12,879 bases of DNA from JAOUEE01 sp051011595 (lineage in GTDB: Bacteria; Actinomycetota; Acidimicrobiia; Acidimicrobiales; SHLQ01). The notes under the pieces were generated by a model, which saw only the letters and a list, made by a program, of their open reading frames with translations, made no database searches and had not been told where the DNA came from. Below are positions 1 to 7,294 of this stretch, piece after piece. Location of the stretch: contig JBPCTQ010000052.1 of assembly GCA_051011595.1 (NCBI GenBank), positions 1 through 12,879 on the forward strand, given 5' to 3'. How positions within the stretch are numbered: position 1 is the stretch's first letter; the number at the start of each line of letters is the position of its first letter. The position numbers and the translations under genes were made by a program.

Positions 1-1194
1 CTCCAGGACGGGTACATGGAGGACCCCTATCCGCACCTGGCCGAGATGCGCGATCAGGCGCCGGTGCAGGAGACGCTGGCCGGGCCGTGGGCGGTGTTCC
101 GATACGACGATGTCTTCCGGCTGCTCCGCGATCCGACGCTCAGCGTCGACGACGCCAACGCCGACTTCGACGAGAGCGAGCGGGGGTCGATGATGGACGA
201 GTTGGTCGAGGAGTACGGCCTGCTCGACACCGATACCTCCATCCTCAACACCGATCCTCCCGACCACACCCGGCTGCGCCGGCTGGTGAGCAAAGCGTTC
301 ACCCCCCGAACCATCGAGGCACTGCGTCCCCGGATCCAGCAACTGGTCGACGAAGCCCTCGATCGGATGGCCGCGGCCGGCCGCGCCGACGTGGTCGATG
401 ACTTGGCCTTCCCCCTGCCCTTCGACGTGATCTCGGAGATGCTGGGTATGCCCGAGAGCGACAAAGACCAGATTCGTGACTGGTCGGGGGCCATGGTCAA
501 GACGCTGGATCCCATCCTCTCCGAGGAAGATGCCCGGGCCGCCTTCTCGGCCGCCCGCCTGATGGATGCCCACATCGACAAGGTGGTGGAGTGGAAGCGG
601 GCCAACCCGGCCGACGATCTGCTCACCGCGCTCATCGAGGCCGAAGACGACGGCGACCGGTTGTCGCCCCTGGAGCTGCGCGACCAGGTGTCGTTGCTGT
701 TCATCGCCGGCCACGAGACCACCGTGAACCTCATCGGCACCGGCATCCTCGTCCTGCTCGGTGACGACGAGCAACGAGAGCAACTCCGGAGCAATCCCGA
801 TCTCGACACGGCGGCTATCGACGAGTTGCTGCGATTCATTGCGCCGGTGCAGTTCTCCCGCCGCATCACCACCGCCGACATCGAGGTGGCCGGCCAGGTG
901 GTGCCCAAGGGTGCGTTCGTCATGACGTGCCTGGCCTCGGCCAACCGCGATCCCGAGTTCTGGGGGCCGACCGCCGACAAACTCGATCTCGGTCGTGAGG
1001 GGGCGGGACAACATGTCTCCTTCGGCAGCGGCGCCCACTACTGCCTGGGTGCGTCGTTGGCGAAGCTGGAGGGACAAATCGCCATCGGCTCGTTCATTCG
1101 CCGCTTCCCCGGCGCCACCGTGGCCGACACCCCGGAATGGAACGGCCGCATCAATCTGCGCGGGCTGGAGAAGCTGCCGGTCGACGTCGGCTGA
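1..1194 (+). CDS. Cytochrome P450 (5' end cut by window edge)
   Basis: This is a bacterial soluble P450, a heme-thiolate monooxygenase that takes electrons from separate ferredoxin partners; no partner gene is in the window. The reading frame is open to base 1 and codes for LQDGY before the first Met at base 16. P450s normally have a residue stretch before the 'DPYPHLAEMR' segment, so the true start probably lies outside the window. Numbering from that Met, I see the C-helix segment DPPDHTRLRRLVSKAFTPR, the I-helix oxygen-activation motif AGHETT (231-236), the ExxR motif E270-R273, and the heme loop FGSGAHYCLG with the cysteine ligand C343. All catalytic signatures are intact. The next gene follows 47 bp downstream on the same strand. 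The substrate cannot be read from the sequence. The family call is certain; the subfamily is not. Confidence 0.95.
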   Translation, partial: LQDGYMEDPYPHLAEMRDQAPVQETLAGPWAVFRYDDVFRLLRDPTLSVDDANADFDESERGSMMDELVEEYGLLDTDTSILNTDPPDHTRLRRLVSKAFTPRTIEALRPRIQQLVDEALDRMAAAGRADVVDDLAFPLPFDVISEMLGMPESDKDQIRDWSGAMVKTLDPILSEEDARAAFSAARLMDAHIDKVVEWKRANPADDLLTALIEAEDDGDRLSPLELRDQVSLLFIAGHETTVNLIGTGILVLLGDDEQREQLRSNPDLDTAAIDELLRFIAPVQFSRRITTADIEVAGQVVPKGAFVMTCLASANRDPEFWGPTADKLDLGREGAGQHVSFGSGAHYCLGASLAKLEGQIAIGSFIRRFPGATVADTPEWNGRINLRGLEKLPVDVG

Positions 1195-1229
1195 GTCCGT
1201 TCGTCGGCCGACCGGCAGGCACCGCTCCC

Positions 1230-1241
1230 TACACTGGACGG
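1230..1241 (+). promoter_or_regulatory. -10 box for a leaderless GTG start
   Basis: TACACT at 1230-1235 matches the actinobacterial TANNNT -10 consensus and ends 6 nt before the GTG at 1242, so transcription would start at or beside the start codon. There is no convincing Shine-Dalgarno. A 10-bp palindrome, GTCGGCCGAC (1203-1212), lies where a -35 element or operator would sit, but such GC palindromes are common by chance. The rest of the 47-bp gap after the P450 shows nothing else. Confidence 0.55.
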
Positions 1242-2315
1242 GTGCCCCGACCGGCTCCCTACCGGCTTGCCCTCCCCGCTCTGCTGGCGGCGGTGACGGC
1301 TGGCGTGTGGCTGTTGGCGCTGTCGACCCCGGCCGGGGCCGCTCCCCCGTTGTGCGACCGGGTCACCCCCACCATCGTCGGCACGGCGGGCGACGACTGG
1401 CTGCTCGGTACGTCCGGCGACGACGTCATCCTCGGGCTGGGAGGCGACGATCACATCAACGGCCGGGGCGGCGACGACCTCATCTGTGGCGGCGGTGGCC
1501 GTGACGAACTCGCCGGCGGTCGCGGTGACGACATGCTCGACGGCGCCGGCGGCGACGACGACCTCCACGGCGCCGGGGGCCGCGACATGCTCACGGGCGG
1601 CCCGGGCGACGACGAGCTCAACGGCGGCTTCGGCGTCGACTCGGTGTGGGGCAACGGGGGCCACGACCGCTGTTGGGGGGAGAACCCTCGTTGTGAGCAC
1701 AAGGTGCGCACCCGCCATCGCACCCCCGCCGGCCCCAAGTTGGTGTTCACCTGGAAGGTCAGAGGCATCGACGAGTCCAACCAGGGTCGGGTGGCCGCCA
1801 CGTGGCGGCCGGAGTGTCCGGTGGCGCTGGCCGATCTCCGCCTGGTCACGGTCGGCCACAGCCACGAGAGCGGGCGAAGCCTCACCGGCGAGCTGGTGAT
1901 CCATCGCGACCACACCGACGACCTGGTGAGGGTGTTCGGCACACTCTTCGACCACCAGTTCCCCATTCATCGGCTGGACGTCGTCGATGTGTTCAACGGC
2001 GACGATCAGGCCTCCATGCGGGCCAACAACACCTCGGCCTTCAACTGTCGAGAGGTCGACGGGTCACCCGGAGTGTGGAGCCAGCACGCCTACGGTCGCG
2101 CCGTCGACATCAACCCGTTGGTGAACCCATGGGTGCGCGGCTCTCAGGTCGACCCGCCCGAAGGGGCGGCCTACGTGGTGCGCGACCCGTCGGTGCCCGG
2201 GCTCATCGTGGCCGGCGACATCGCCACCAGCAGCTTCGCGGCAGCCGGGTGGGCGTGGGGCGGCAACTGGACCTCGAGCAAGGACTACCAGCATTTCTCG
2301 GCCAACGGCCGCTGA
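1242..2315 (+). CDS. Secreted RTX-repeat / M15 metallopeptidase fusion
   Basis: The predicted protein is 357 aa. Residues 1-34 form a signal peptide: PRPAPYR, a hydrophobic core (LALPALLAAVTAGVWLLAL), then a cleavage-like AGAA. Residues 47-145 are eleven consecutive nonapeptides of the GGxGxDxLx type, the calcium-binding parallel beta-roll of RTX proteins. Residues from about 190 to the end match M15-type (LAS) zinc peptidases: TSAFNCR (264-270), SQHAYGRAVDINP (280-292) with zinc ligands H282 and D289, and DYQHF with D348 as probable general base and H351 as third zinc ligand. Family members cleave D-amino-acid peptide bonds in peptidoglycan. I infer a calcium-stabilised exported cell-wall hydrolase. 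The GTG at 1242 is chosen because it sits just before the signal peptide and just after a -10 box; earlier in-frame starts overlap the P450. It converges on the acyl-CoA ligase with one base between stop codons. Confidence 0.9.
   Translation: MPRPAPYRLALPALLAAVTAGVWLLALSTPAGAAPPLCDRVTPTIVGTAGDDWLLGTSGDDVILGLGGDDHINGRGGDDLICGGGGRDELAGGRGDDMLDGAGGDDDLHGAGGRDMLTGGPGDDELNGGFGVDSVWGNGGHDRCWGENPRCEHKVRTRHRTPAGPKLVFTWKVRGIDESNQGRVAATWRPECPVALADLRLVTVGHSHESGRSLTGELVIHRDHTDDLVRVFGTLFDHQFPIHRLDVVDVFNGDDQASMRANNTSAFNCREVDGSPGVWSQHAYGRAVDINPLVNPWVRGSQVDPPEGAAYVVRDPSVPGLIVAGDIATSSFAAAGWAWGGNWTSSKDYQHFSANGR
1380..1676 (+). repeat. Eleven 27-bp RTX coding repeats
   Basis: Eleven back-to-back 27-bp units encode nine-residue glycine/aspartate-rich repeats (GTAGDDWLL, GTSGDDVIL, GLGGDDHIN and so on). 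Units 1-9 keep a D at the sixth position. The last two (GGFGVDSVW, GNGGHDRCW) are degenerate, as is usual where an RTX roll ends. The repeats are diverged in DNA sequence, so this is an old protein repeat and not a recent tandem duplication. Confidence 0.9.
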
Positions 2316-2316
2316 T

Positions 2317-3885
2317 TCAGTTGACGCCGCGTCCGTGGCCTTCCCAGTACGGCGCGCGCAGGTCCTTCTTGAGCACCTTCATGGCTCCCGACAGGGGCAG
2401 TGGCTCGCCCCGGAACTCGATCGACTTGGGCACCTTGTAGCCGGCGATGTGTTCGCGGGCGATGGCGATGATGTCGTCCTCGGTGCATTCGGCCCCCGCC
2501 ACCAGAACCACGATGGCGTGCACCTGCTCACCCCAGGTTTCGTGGGGAATGCCGATGACGGCCACCTGCTCGACGGCGTCGTGTTTGGAGATGGCACTCT
2601 CGACCTCGGCGCTGTACACGTTCTCGCCACCCGTGACGATCATGTCCTTGACCCGGTCGACCAGGAACAGATACCCGCCCTCGTCGATGTAGCCGGCGTC
2701 GCCCGTGTGATACCACCCGCCGGCGAACACCTCTTCGGTGGCCTCGGGTTTGTTCCAGTACTCGCGCATGAAGTTCCCGGCCTTGGCACACACCTCGCCG
2801 GTCTCGCCGCCGGGCAAGATGTTGCCGGCTTCGTCCTGGATCGACAGCGACACCCCCGACACGGCCCGGCCCGCCGACCGCAGACGGGCACCACCGACAC
2901 GGTGGGCATCGGCGTCGAGCCACGTGAGCAGCGACGAGCACTCGGTCATGCCGTACCCCTGGCTGATCTCGAGGTCGGGGTAGAGATCGAGCAGACGATC
3001 GAGAATGGCCGCAGGCATCGGCGAAGCCCCGTAGGTGAGCATCTGCAGGGAGGCCAGCCGTTCGGGAACGAACTCCGGGTGATTGATCATCATGCCGATC
3101 ATGGTGGGCACCATCATCGTCTGGGTGACCTGGTGCTCCTCGATGAGGCCCATGGCTGCGGCGGGGTCGAACAGCGGCATGTACACGGTGCTGCCACCGG
3201 CCGCCGGGGTGCCCATGATGCCGCCCATGGAGGCGGCGTGGAACATGGGTGTCTGATGGAGGTACACCGAGTCGGGATCGAAATCGACCACCATCCCGAC
3301 GTGGTACAGGTTGAGCATCTGGGCCCGGTGTTCGAGCGCCACACCCTTGGGCAGGCCGGTGGTGCCGCCCGTGTACATGAGCACAGCCAGATCGTCTTCT
3401 TCGGGTTCGTCGGGAACCACCGGGTCGGCCGCGGCCAGTAGGTCCTCGTACTTGATGTCGTGGGGCACATCACCATCGCCGATGAGCACGGTGTGGCGCA
3501 GCGGGCTGGCACTGTCGGAGGCCTCCATGGCCTGGGCAATCAACGGCGCGAAGAAGGTGTCGACGAAGACCACTTCGGTGCCCGAGTCGCGGATGATGTA
3601 GTCGAGCTCCTTACCCGCCAGCCGCAGGTTGAGCGGATTGATCACCCCGGCGCCGAGGAAGGCCGCGTGGTAGAGCTCGAGGAACTGGTGGTTGTTGGTG
3701 GACATCACCGCGAACCGGTCGGCCCGGCTCACACCCAGTTCGGTGGAGAGCGCCTGACAGAGCCGCATGACCCGGTCGCCGTGCTCGGCGTAGGTGCGCT
3801 GCTGTCCCTGGTCGAAGAATGCGGTCTTGTCGGCGTAGTACTCCACGGCCGGCAAGAGCAGCCGGTGATACACGAGTTCCTTCAT
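2317..3885 (-). CDS. Acyl-CoA ligase (FadD-like, AMP-forming)
   Basis: This 522-aa class I adenylate-forming enzyme would activate a carboxylic acid to its CoA thioester through an acyl-AMP. The core motifs are present in order: P-loop YTGGTTGLPKG (171-181), QGYGMTE (309-315), YHTGD (392-396), hinge DRVKDMIVTGGENVY (410-424), and a C-terminal SGAMKVLKKDLR in which K503 is the expected adenylation lysine. The residue before that lysine is Met where many relatives have Gly. The length is typical of fatty-acyl or aryl-CoA ligases. The ATG at 3885 is preferred to the in-frame start four codons upstream because a -10 box ends 7 nt before it. The gene is divergent from the P450 at 4127, suggesting shared control and possibly activation of a P450-oxidised side chain; that link is inferred. 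The chain length or ring type of the substrate is unknown. Confidence 0.93.
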   Translation of the reverse strand: MKELVYHRLLLPAVEYYADKTAFFDQGQQRTYAEHGDRVMRLCQALSTELGVSRADRFAVMSTNNHQFLELYHAAFLGAGVINPLNLRLAGKELDYIIRDSGTEVVFVDTFFAPLIAQAMEASDSASPLRHTVLIGDGDVPHDIKYEDLLAAADPVVPDEPEEDDLAVLMYTGGTTGLPKGVALEHRAQMLNLYHVGMVVDFDPDSVYLHQTPMFHAASMGGIMGTPAAGGSTVYMPLFDPAAAMGLIEEHQVTQTMMVPTMIGMMINHPEFVPERLASLQMLTYGASPMPAAILDRLLDLYPDLEISQGYGMTECSSLLTWLDADAHRVGGARLRSAGRAVSGVSLSIQDEAGNILPGGETGEVCAKAGNFMREYWNKPEATEEVFAGGWYHTGDAGYIDEGGYLFLVDRVKDMIVTGGENVYSAEVESAISKHDAVEQVAVIGIPHETWGEQVHAIVVLVAGAECTEDDIIAIAREHIAGYKVPKSIEFRGEPLPLSGAMKVLKKDLRAPYWEGHGRGVN

Positions 3886-3898
3886 GACGGACACCATA
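3886..3898 (-). promoter_or_regulatory. -10 box for leaderless ligase mRNA
   Basis: On the minus strand TATGGT (3898 to 3893) is followed by 7 nt and then the ATG at 3885, with no Shine-Dalgarno. This fits a TANNNT -10 element whose transcript starts at the start codon. Confidence 0.5.
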
Positions 3899-4084
3899 GA
3901 TCGTCAGGTGAGAGCCATCTTCGAAGTCCATGCTCGTGGAACGCTTGGCCGATGGGCCCATCGTCGGGCCGTCCACCCACCCGAGCACCGGACACAACAT
4001 CGGTGGCCCGTCCCTGGTGGCCGGCTCCCGACGGGTCTCACGTCCGTCTGACCGGCCGGATCGGTCGCCGGAGGCCGTCGCCAT
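3899..4084. promoter_or_regulatory. Divergent control region with 14-bp palindrome
   Basis: This is the main part of the 241-bp gap between the divergent acyl-CoA ligase and P450 genes. It contains a perfect 14-bp palindrome, CGATGGGCCCATCG (3950-3963), and an 8-bp palindrome, CTTCGAAG (3919-3926), about 20 bp upstream of the ligase -10 box. Either could be an operator for a dimeric repressor such as a TetR-type protein, but no regulator gene is adjacent. I see no credible small gene here, although open frames run through it on both strands. Confidence 0.4.
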
Positions 4085-4126
4085 TACGCTCGATCCGACG
4101 TGAACCGATGACCGAGGAGGCTCGCG
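4085..4126 (+). promoter_or_regulatory. Putative -10 and Shine-Dalgarno of P450
   Basis: TACGCT (4085-4090) fits a TANNNT -10 box. A strong Shine-Dalgarno GAGGAGG (4114-4120) stands 6 nt before the TTG at 4127 and fixes that unusual start codon. This gene therefore has a normal leader of about 30 nt, unlike several of its neighbours. Confidence 0.5.
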
Positions 4127-5383
4127 TTGACTGTGTTGCCCAACCCGATCCTGGCCGAGTTCTGGGTGCGCCCGGCCGATCAGATCGAAACCGACCTGGC
4201 CTCGCTGCGAGCCGCGCCGATCAGCTTCCATCCCGACGTCGAGGTACCACCGGACTTTCCGCTGCCCCAGGGCAAAGGGGCATGGGTCCTCACCCGTCAC
4301 GCCCACATCCTCGAAGTGTCGAAGACCCCGGAGGTGTACTCGTCCGCCAGCGGCATCACCACCCTCGAGGAACCACCCGAGTTCACCCAGTTCTTCAGCT
4401 CGATGATCGCCCTCGACGATCCCCGTCACGCCAAGCTGCGGCGCCTGGTGGCGTCGGGATTCACCCCTCGGACCCTGGCCCGCCTCGAAGACGCCGTGCA
4501 GGACCAGGCGGCGCTGATCGTCGACCAGGTCTGCGAGCGGGGCGAGTGTGACTTCGTGGTCGATGTGGCGGCCCGGCTGCCGCTGCGCATCGTGTGTGAC
4601 CTCATGGGGGTGCCGATGAGCGACCTCGACTTCGTGTTCGAGCAGTCCAACGTGATCCTCGGCGCCAGCGACCCCGAGTACGCCCCCGAAGGCACCGACG
4701 TCCTGACCTCGGTACTGCTGGCCGGGCAAGCGCTGGCCGACCTCATGAAGGACGTGGCCGCCTCCAAGGAGGGGGCCGACAGCGAGGACCTGACCACCCT
4801 GTTGGTGAACGCCGAGATCGACGGCGAGAAGTTGCCGTACAACGACATCGCCAGCTTCTTCATCCTGTTGGTCGTGGCCGGCAACGAAACCACCCGCAAC
4901 GCCATCAGCTGGGGACTGCACCACCTCACCGAGAACCCCGAGCAGCGGGCCCGGTGGATGGCCGACGTGGAAGGTGTCGACCCCAAAGCGGTGGAGGAGA
5001 TCGTCCGGTTGGCCAGCCCGGTCACCTACATGCGCCGCACCGTCACCCGCGACACGGTGCTCGATGGTCAACCGCTGGCGGCCGGCGACAAGGTGCTGCA
5101 GTTCTATCTGGCCGCCAACCGGGACGAGGACGTCTTCACCGACCCGTACCGCTTCGACGTGGGCCGCGACCCCAATCCCCACATCGGCTTCGGGGGCCCG
5201 GGACCCCACTTCTGCCTGGGCGCCCACCTCGCTCGCCGCGAGATCCTGGTGATGTTCCGCGAACTGTTCGACCGCCTTCCCGACATCGAAGCCGCCGGTC
5301 AGCCGGACCCGCTCAAGTCGTCGTTCATCCACGGGGTGAAGCACCTACCCGCCACCTTCACGCCGGCTGCTCCGCGGAGCTGA
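4127..5383 (+). CDS. Cytochrome P450, CYP125/124/142-like
   Basis: This complete 418-aa P450 has the I-helix motif AGNETT (251-256), ExxR at E291-R294, the segment ANRDEDVFTDPYRFDVGRDP, and the heme loop HIGFGGPGPHFCLGAHLARRE with ligand C363. The wording NPHIGFGGPGPHFCLGAHLAR is characteristic of the group that includes mycobacterial CYP125, CYP124 and CYP142, which hydroxylate the ends of sterol side chains and methyl-branched lipids. I infer a related job, with the hydroxylated or carboxylated product passed to a CoA ligase such as the divergent neighbour. The TTG start is supported by a GAGGAGG six bases upstream and a protein beginning MTVLPNPILAEFW, a normal P450 N-terminus. No ferredoxin or reductase gene is nearby. 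It converges on the thioesterase gene with 3 bp between stop codons. The exact CYP family cannot be assigned by eye. Confidence 0.94.
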   Translation: MTVLPNPILAEFWVRPADQIETDLASLRAAPISFHPDVEVPPDFPLPQGKGAWVLTRHAHILEVSKTPEVYSSASGITTLEEPPEFTQFFSSMIALDDPRHAKLRRLVASGFTPRTLARLEDAVQDQAALIVDQVCERGECDFVVDVAARLPLRIVCDLMGVPMSDLDFVFEQSNVILGASDPEYAPEGTDVLTSVLLAGQALADLMKDVAASKEGADSEDLTTLLVNAEIDGEKLPYNDIASFFILLVVAGNETTRNAISWGLHHLTENPEQRARWMADVEGVDPKAVEEIVRLASPVTYMRRTVTRDTVLDGQPLAAGDKVLQFYLAANRDEDVFTDPYRFDVGRDPNPHIGFGGPGPHFCLGAHLARREILVMFRELFDRLPDIEAAGQPDPLKSSFIHGVKHLPATFTPAAPRS

Positions 5384-5386
5384 CCG

Positions 5387-5806
5387 CTACCGACGAGAGT
5401 CGAGCACCATCTGGGTGCAACGGAACAGCGCCATGATTCGGCCAGTGGTCTCGTTGGTGACCACAACATCCCAGACGTGGGTGCGACCACCGACGTGCAC
5501 GGGTGTGGCCTCGCCGACGACCTGTTCACCCACCCGAGCACTGCTCAAGAAGTTGGTCTTCAATTCGATGGTGGTGAAGCTCTGCCCCTCGTCGATGTTC
5601 TCGCCGCAGCCGATGGCGCACAGCGTGTCGGCCAACGAGATGATGGCCGGGGCGAACAGGAAGCCGGTGCCGGCGATCAGCGGCTCGGTCACGTCGATGT
5701 GACCCACCACCCGGTCGGGCTGGACCGAATCGAACACCGCCCCGTGCAGTCCCGGCGCCAGCGGTCCGAAGAACTGGTTGGCTCGCTCGACCCGCTCGTC
5801 GCTCAC
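5387..5806 (-). CDS. Hotdog-fold thioesterase, PaaI-like
   Basis: The product is 139 aa, typical of single-domain 4HBT/PaaI thioesterases, which hydrolyse acyl-CoA esters in the cytoplasm. The central hotdog helix reads FAPAIISLADTLCAIG (51-66), with D60 in the usual 'ADt' position. It is followed by TIELKTNFLSSARVGE (79-94), the strand typical of the family. The HGG commonly seen before the helix in PaaI is replaced by GTGFLFAP, so the active site may differ and the substrate is open. The GTG at 5806 is chosen because the family homology begins there (SDERVERANQF) and a TATCGT box lies 7 nt upstream; the longer frame would cross into the divergent promoter. Placed next to P450 and ligase genes, it may recycle CoA or release products. 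Confidence 0.85.
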   Translation of the reverse strand: MSDERVERANQFFGPLAPGLHGAVFDSVQPDRVVGHIDVTEPLIAGTGFLFAPAIISLADTLCAIGCGENIDEGQSFTTIELKTNFLSSARVGEQVVGEATPVHVGGRTHVWDVVVTNETTGRIMALFRCTQMVLDSRR

Positions 5807-5819
5807 GCCGCCGACGATA
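5807..5819 (-). promoter_or_regulatory. -10 box for leaderless thioesterase mRNA
   Basis: On the minus strand TATCGT (5819 to 5814) is followed by CGGCGGC (7 nt) and then the GTG at 5806. No Shine-Dalgarno is placed well. The spacing matches the leaderless pattern at other genes here. The rest of the 58-bp divergent gap carries only a weak CAGGAT (5853-5858) six bases before the DUF1330 start. Confidence 0.5.
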
Positions 5820-5864
5820 GTTGACCCACTCGCCCCCACGGTCCCGATGAGGCAGGATGAGCCC

Positions 5865-6158
5865 ATGACCGCATACCTGATTGTGAACTACGACATCGAC
5901 GACGCCGAGCTCTACGGCGACTACCAGGGCGGGGCCGGGCCGGCCCTGAGAATCGGAACGGAATGCCAGCTGCTCGTTCTCGAGGGTGCCTCCACGGTGC
6001 TCGAGGGCAGCCCCGGCCAGCAGACCGTCGTGCTCGAGTTCGAGGACAAGGACAAGGCCCGTGAGATCTACGAGTCGGGTGAGTACCAGGCCGTGATCGG
6101 CAAGCGCCACCAGGCCACCTCGAACCACTTCGCGGTGCTGGTCGACAAGTTCGGCTGA
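5865..6158 (+). CDS. DUF1330 family protein
   Basis: This 97-aa protein matches the DUF1330 family, small ferredoxin-like alpha/beta dimeric-barrel proteins. The visible hallmarks are the opening TAYLIVNYDIDDAELYGDY (2-20), the central EGSPGQQTVVLEFEDKDKA (47-65), and RHQATSNHFAVLVD near the end. The biochemical role of the family is not established; members often sit in catabolic operons. The ATG at 5865 starts exactly at the conserved first strand. Upstream there is only a weak AGG-rich stretch or a poor -10-like CAGGAT. The gene is 14 bp from the following DUF1214 gene on the same strand, so the two are probably one transcript. It is divergent from the thioesterase. Confidence 0.85.
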   Translation: MTAYLIVNYDIDDAELYGDYQGGAGPALRIGTECQLLVLEGASTVLEGSPGQQTVVLEFEDKDKAREIYESGEYQAVIGKRHQATSNHFAVLVDKFG

Positions 6159-6172
6159 GTCCCCCACAGGCC

Positions 6173-7294
6173 ATGACCAACCACGCGCCGCTCACCACGG
6201 CCGTCTTCGACGATCTCATCGCCGCCCTGGTCGAGATCCGCGACGGCTATGTGTTGTCCACCGACCGTTTCCAGGAGCCCATCGACGTCGTCGAGGGCTA
6301 TCGCTACGTCGGCCAGGTGCTGGCCGCGGCCAGCGAAATGTTCATGGAAGCCGATCCCGAGCATCCCCGAATGGCCTCGATCGTGACCCCGGCCCGCAAG
6401 CTCCAGGGCGACAATCCCGACGCCATCTATCACTACGCCCGCATTCGGGGCGACCGCACCTATCGGGTCTCCGGCACCATCGAAGGTGAGTGCTACACGT
6501 CGTTCACCGTGCACGCCGCCGCCGACGATGGCGGGATGGCCGGCGCCGTGCTGGCCGACGTCAACCACCGCGACCTGGTGGTGGCCGACGACGGCTCGTA
6601 TTCGATCGTCTTCGGTCCCGACACCCACGACGGCAACTTCGTGGCCATACCGCCCGAGGCGTACAGCATCGTGGTGCGCAGCTACTACCAGCAGCCTCGG
6701 TCGGCGCAGAACGACCCCGACACCGCCGTCCGAATCGACATCGAGTCGCTGCACAGCGAGCCCCCGCCACCGCTCGACGACGCCACCTTCTCGTCGAGAT
6801 TGGAGACGGCGGTCGCCTTCCTGCGACAGGCCACCGTGGGCCAGAACCCGCCCGGGGGCATCAGTGGTGTGCCGTTCGTCGCCGACGTCCCCAACGAACT
6901 GCCCAAGCCGTTCAGTTTTCGCGACAGCGGCATGCCGGTGCCGGGCGCAGTCGACATCCACTACGCCATGGGTCGGTGGTCGTTGGCCCCCGACGAAGCA
7001 CTGGTCATGACCGGCGAGTTGCCCGACTGTGTCTTCGCCAACGTGATGTTGTGGAACGTACACATGCAGACACTCGACTACCGGTCTCGCCAGTCGTCGC
7101 TCAATCAGGCCCAGATCGTGTTGGAGGCCGACGGTAGCTACCGGATCGTGATCGCCGACCGTGACCCCGGAGTGGCCAACTGGCTCGACACCGGCGGCCA
7201 TCCGAAGGGCACCATCTTCTGGCGGTTCCTGCTGCCCGAGAGCGACCTCCCACAACCACAGACCGAAGTGGTGCCGGTCGGCTCGCTCACCTGA
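6173..7294 (+). CDS. DUF1214 domain protein
   Basis: The product is 373 aa with no signal peptide or membrane segment. Its C-terminal part (about 310-355) carries the DUF1214 pattern: a strand-rich QAQIVLEADGSYRIVIADRD, then GVANWLDTGGHPKGTIFWRF. The N-terminal half is helical first (VFDDLIAALVEIRDGY), then beta-rich and soluble-looking. DUF1214 proteins are frequent in actinobacteria near lipid- and steroid-catabolism genes, but I know of no confirmed reaction and assign none. It lies 14 bp after the DUF1330 gene, probably in the same operon. Its stop codon and the stop of the convergent deacetylase gene together make the palindrome TGATCA (7292-7297), so the two genes abut without overlap. 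Confidence 0.85.
   Translation: MTNHAPLTTAVFDDLIAALVEIRDGYVLSTDRFQEPIDVVEGYRYVGQVLAAASEMFMEADPEHPRMASIVTPARKLQGDNPDAIYHYARIRGDRTYRVSGTIEGECYTSFTVHAAADDGGMAGAVLADVNHRDLVVADDGSYSIVFGPDTHDGNFVAIPPEAYSIVVRSYYQQPRSAQNDPDTAVRIDIESLHSEPPPPLDDATFSSRLETAVAFLRQATVGQNPPGGISGVPFVADVPNELPKPFSFRDSGMPVPGAVDIHYAMGRWSLAPDEALVMTGELPDCVFANVMLWNVHMQTLDYRSRQSSLNQAQIVLEADGSYRIVIADRDPGVANWLDTGGHPKGTIFWRFLLPESDLPQPQTEVVPVGSLT

Noticed and set aside
54..980. 308-codon minus-strand frame opposite the first P450
   Set aside because: It is a serine/arginine-rich shadow of the P450 reading frame, without motifs or a start signal.
1380..1676. 27-bp periodic DNA as a CRISPR or tandem-repeat array
   Set aside because: The period is exactly nine codons, the units are diverged, and they encode RTX nonapeptides inside a gene.
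2335..3441. 368-codon plus-strand frame opposite the acyl-CoA ligase
   Set aside because: It has a histidine/glycine-rich composition without domains and lies entirely antisense to a gene with complete adenylation motifs.
4031..4072. Short inverted pairs such as GACGG/CCGTC and GACCG/CGGTC in the ligase-P450 gap
   Set aside because: Five-base arms with unequal spacing are expected by chance in sequence this GC-rich.
3611..5344. 577-codon open frame on the minus strand opposite the second P450 and the divergent promoter
   Set aside because: It mirrors the P450 codons in GC-rich DNA, is rich in H, G, Q and V with no recognisable domain, and covers the ligase N-terminus out of frame. The P450 on the plus strand has every catalytic motif.
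6068..7255. 395-codon minus-strand frame opposite the DUF1214 gene
   Set aside because: It has low-complexity G/V/H/D composition and no family match, and the plus-strand frame carries the DUF1214 signature.
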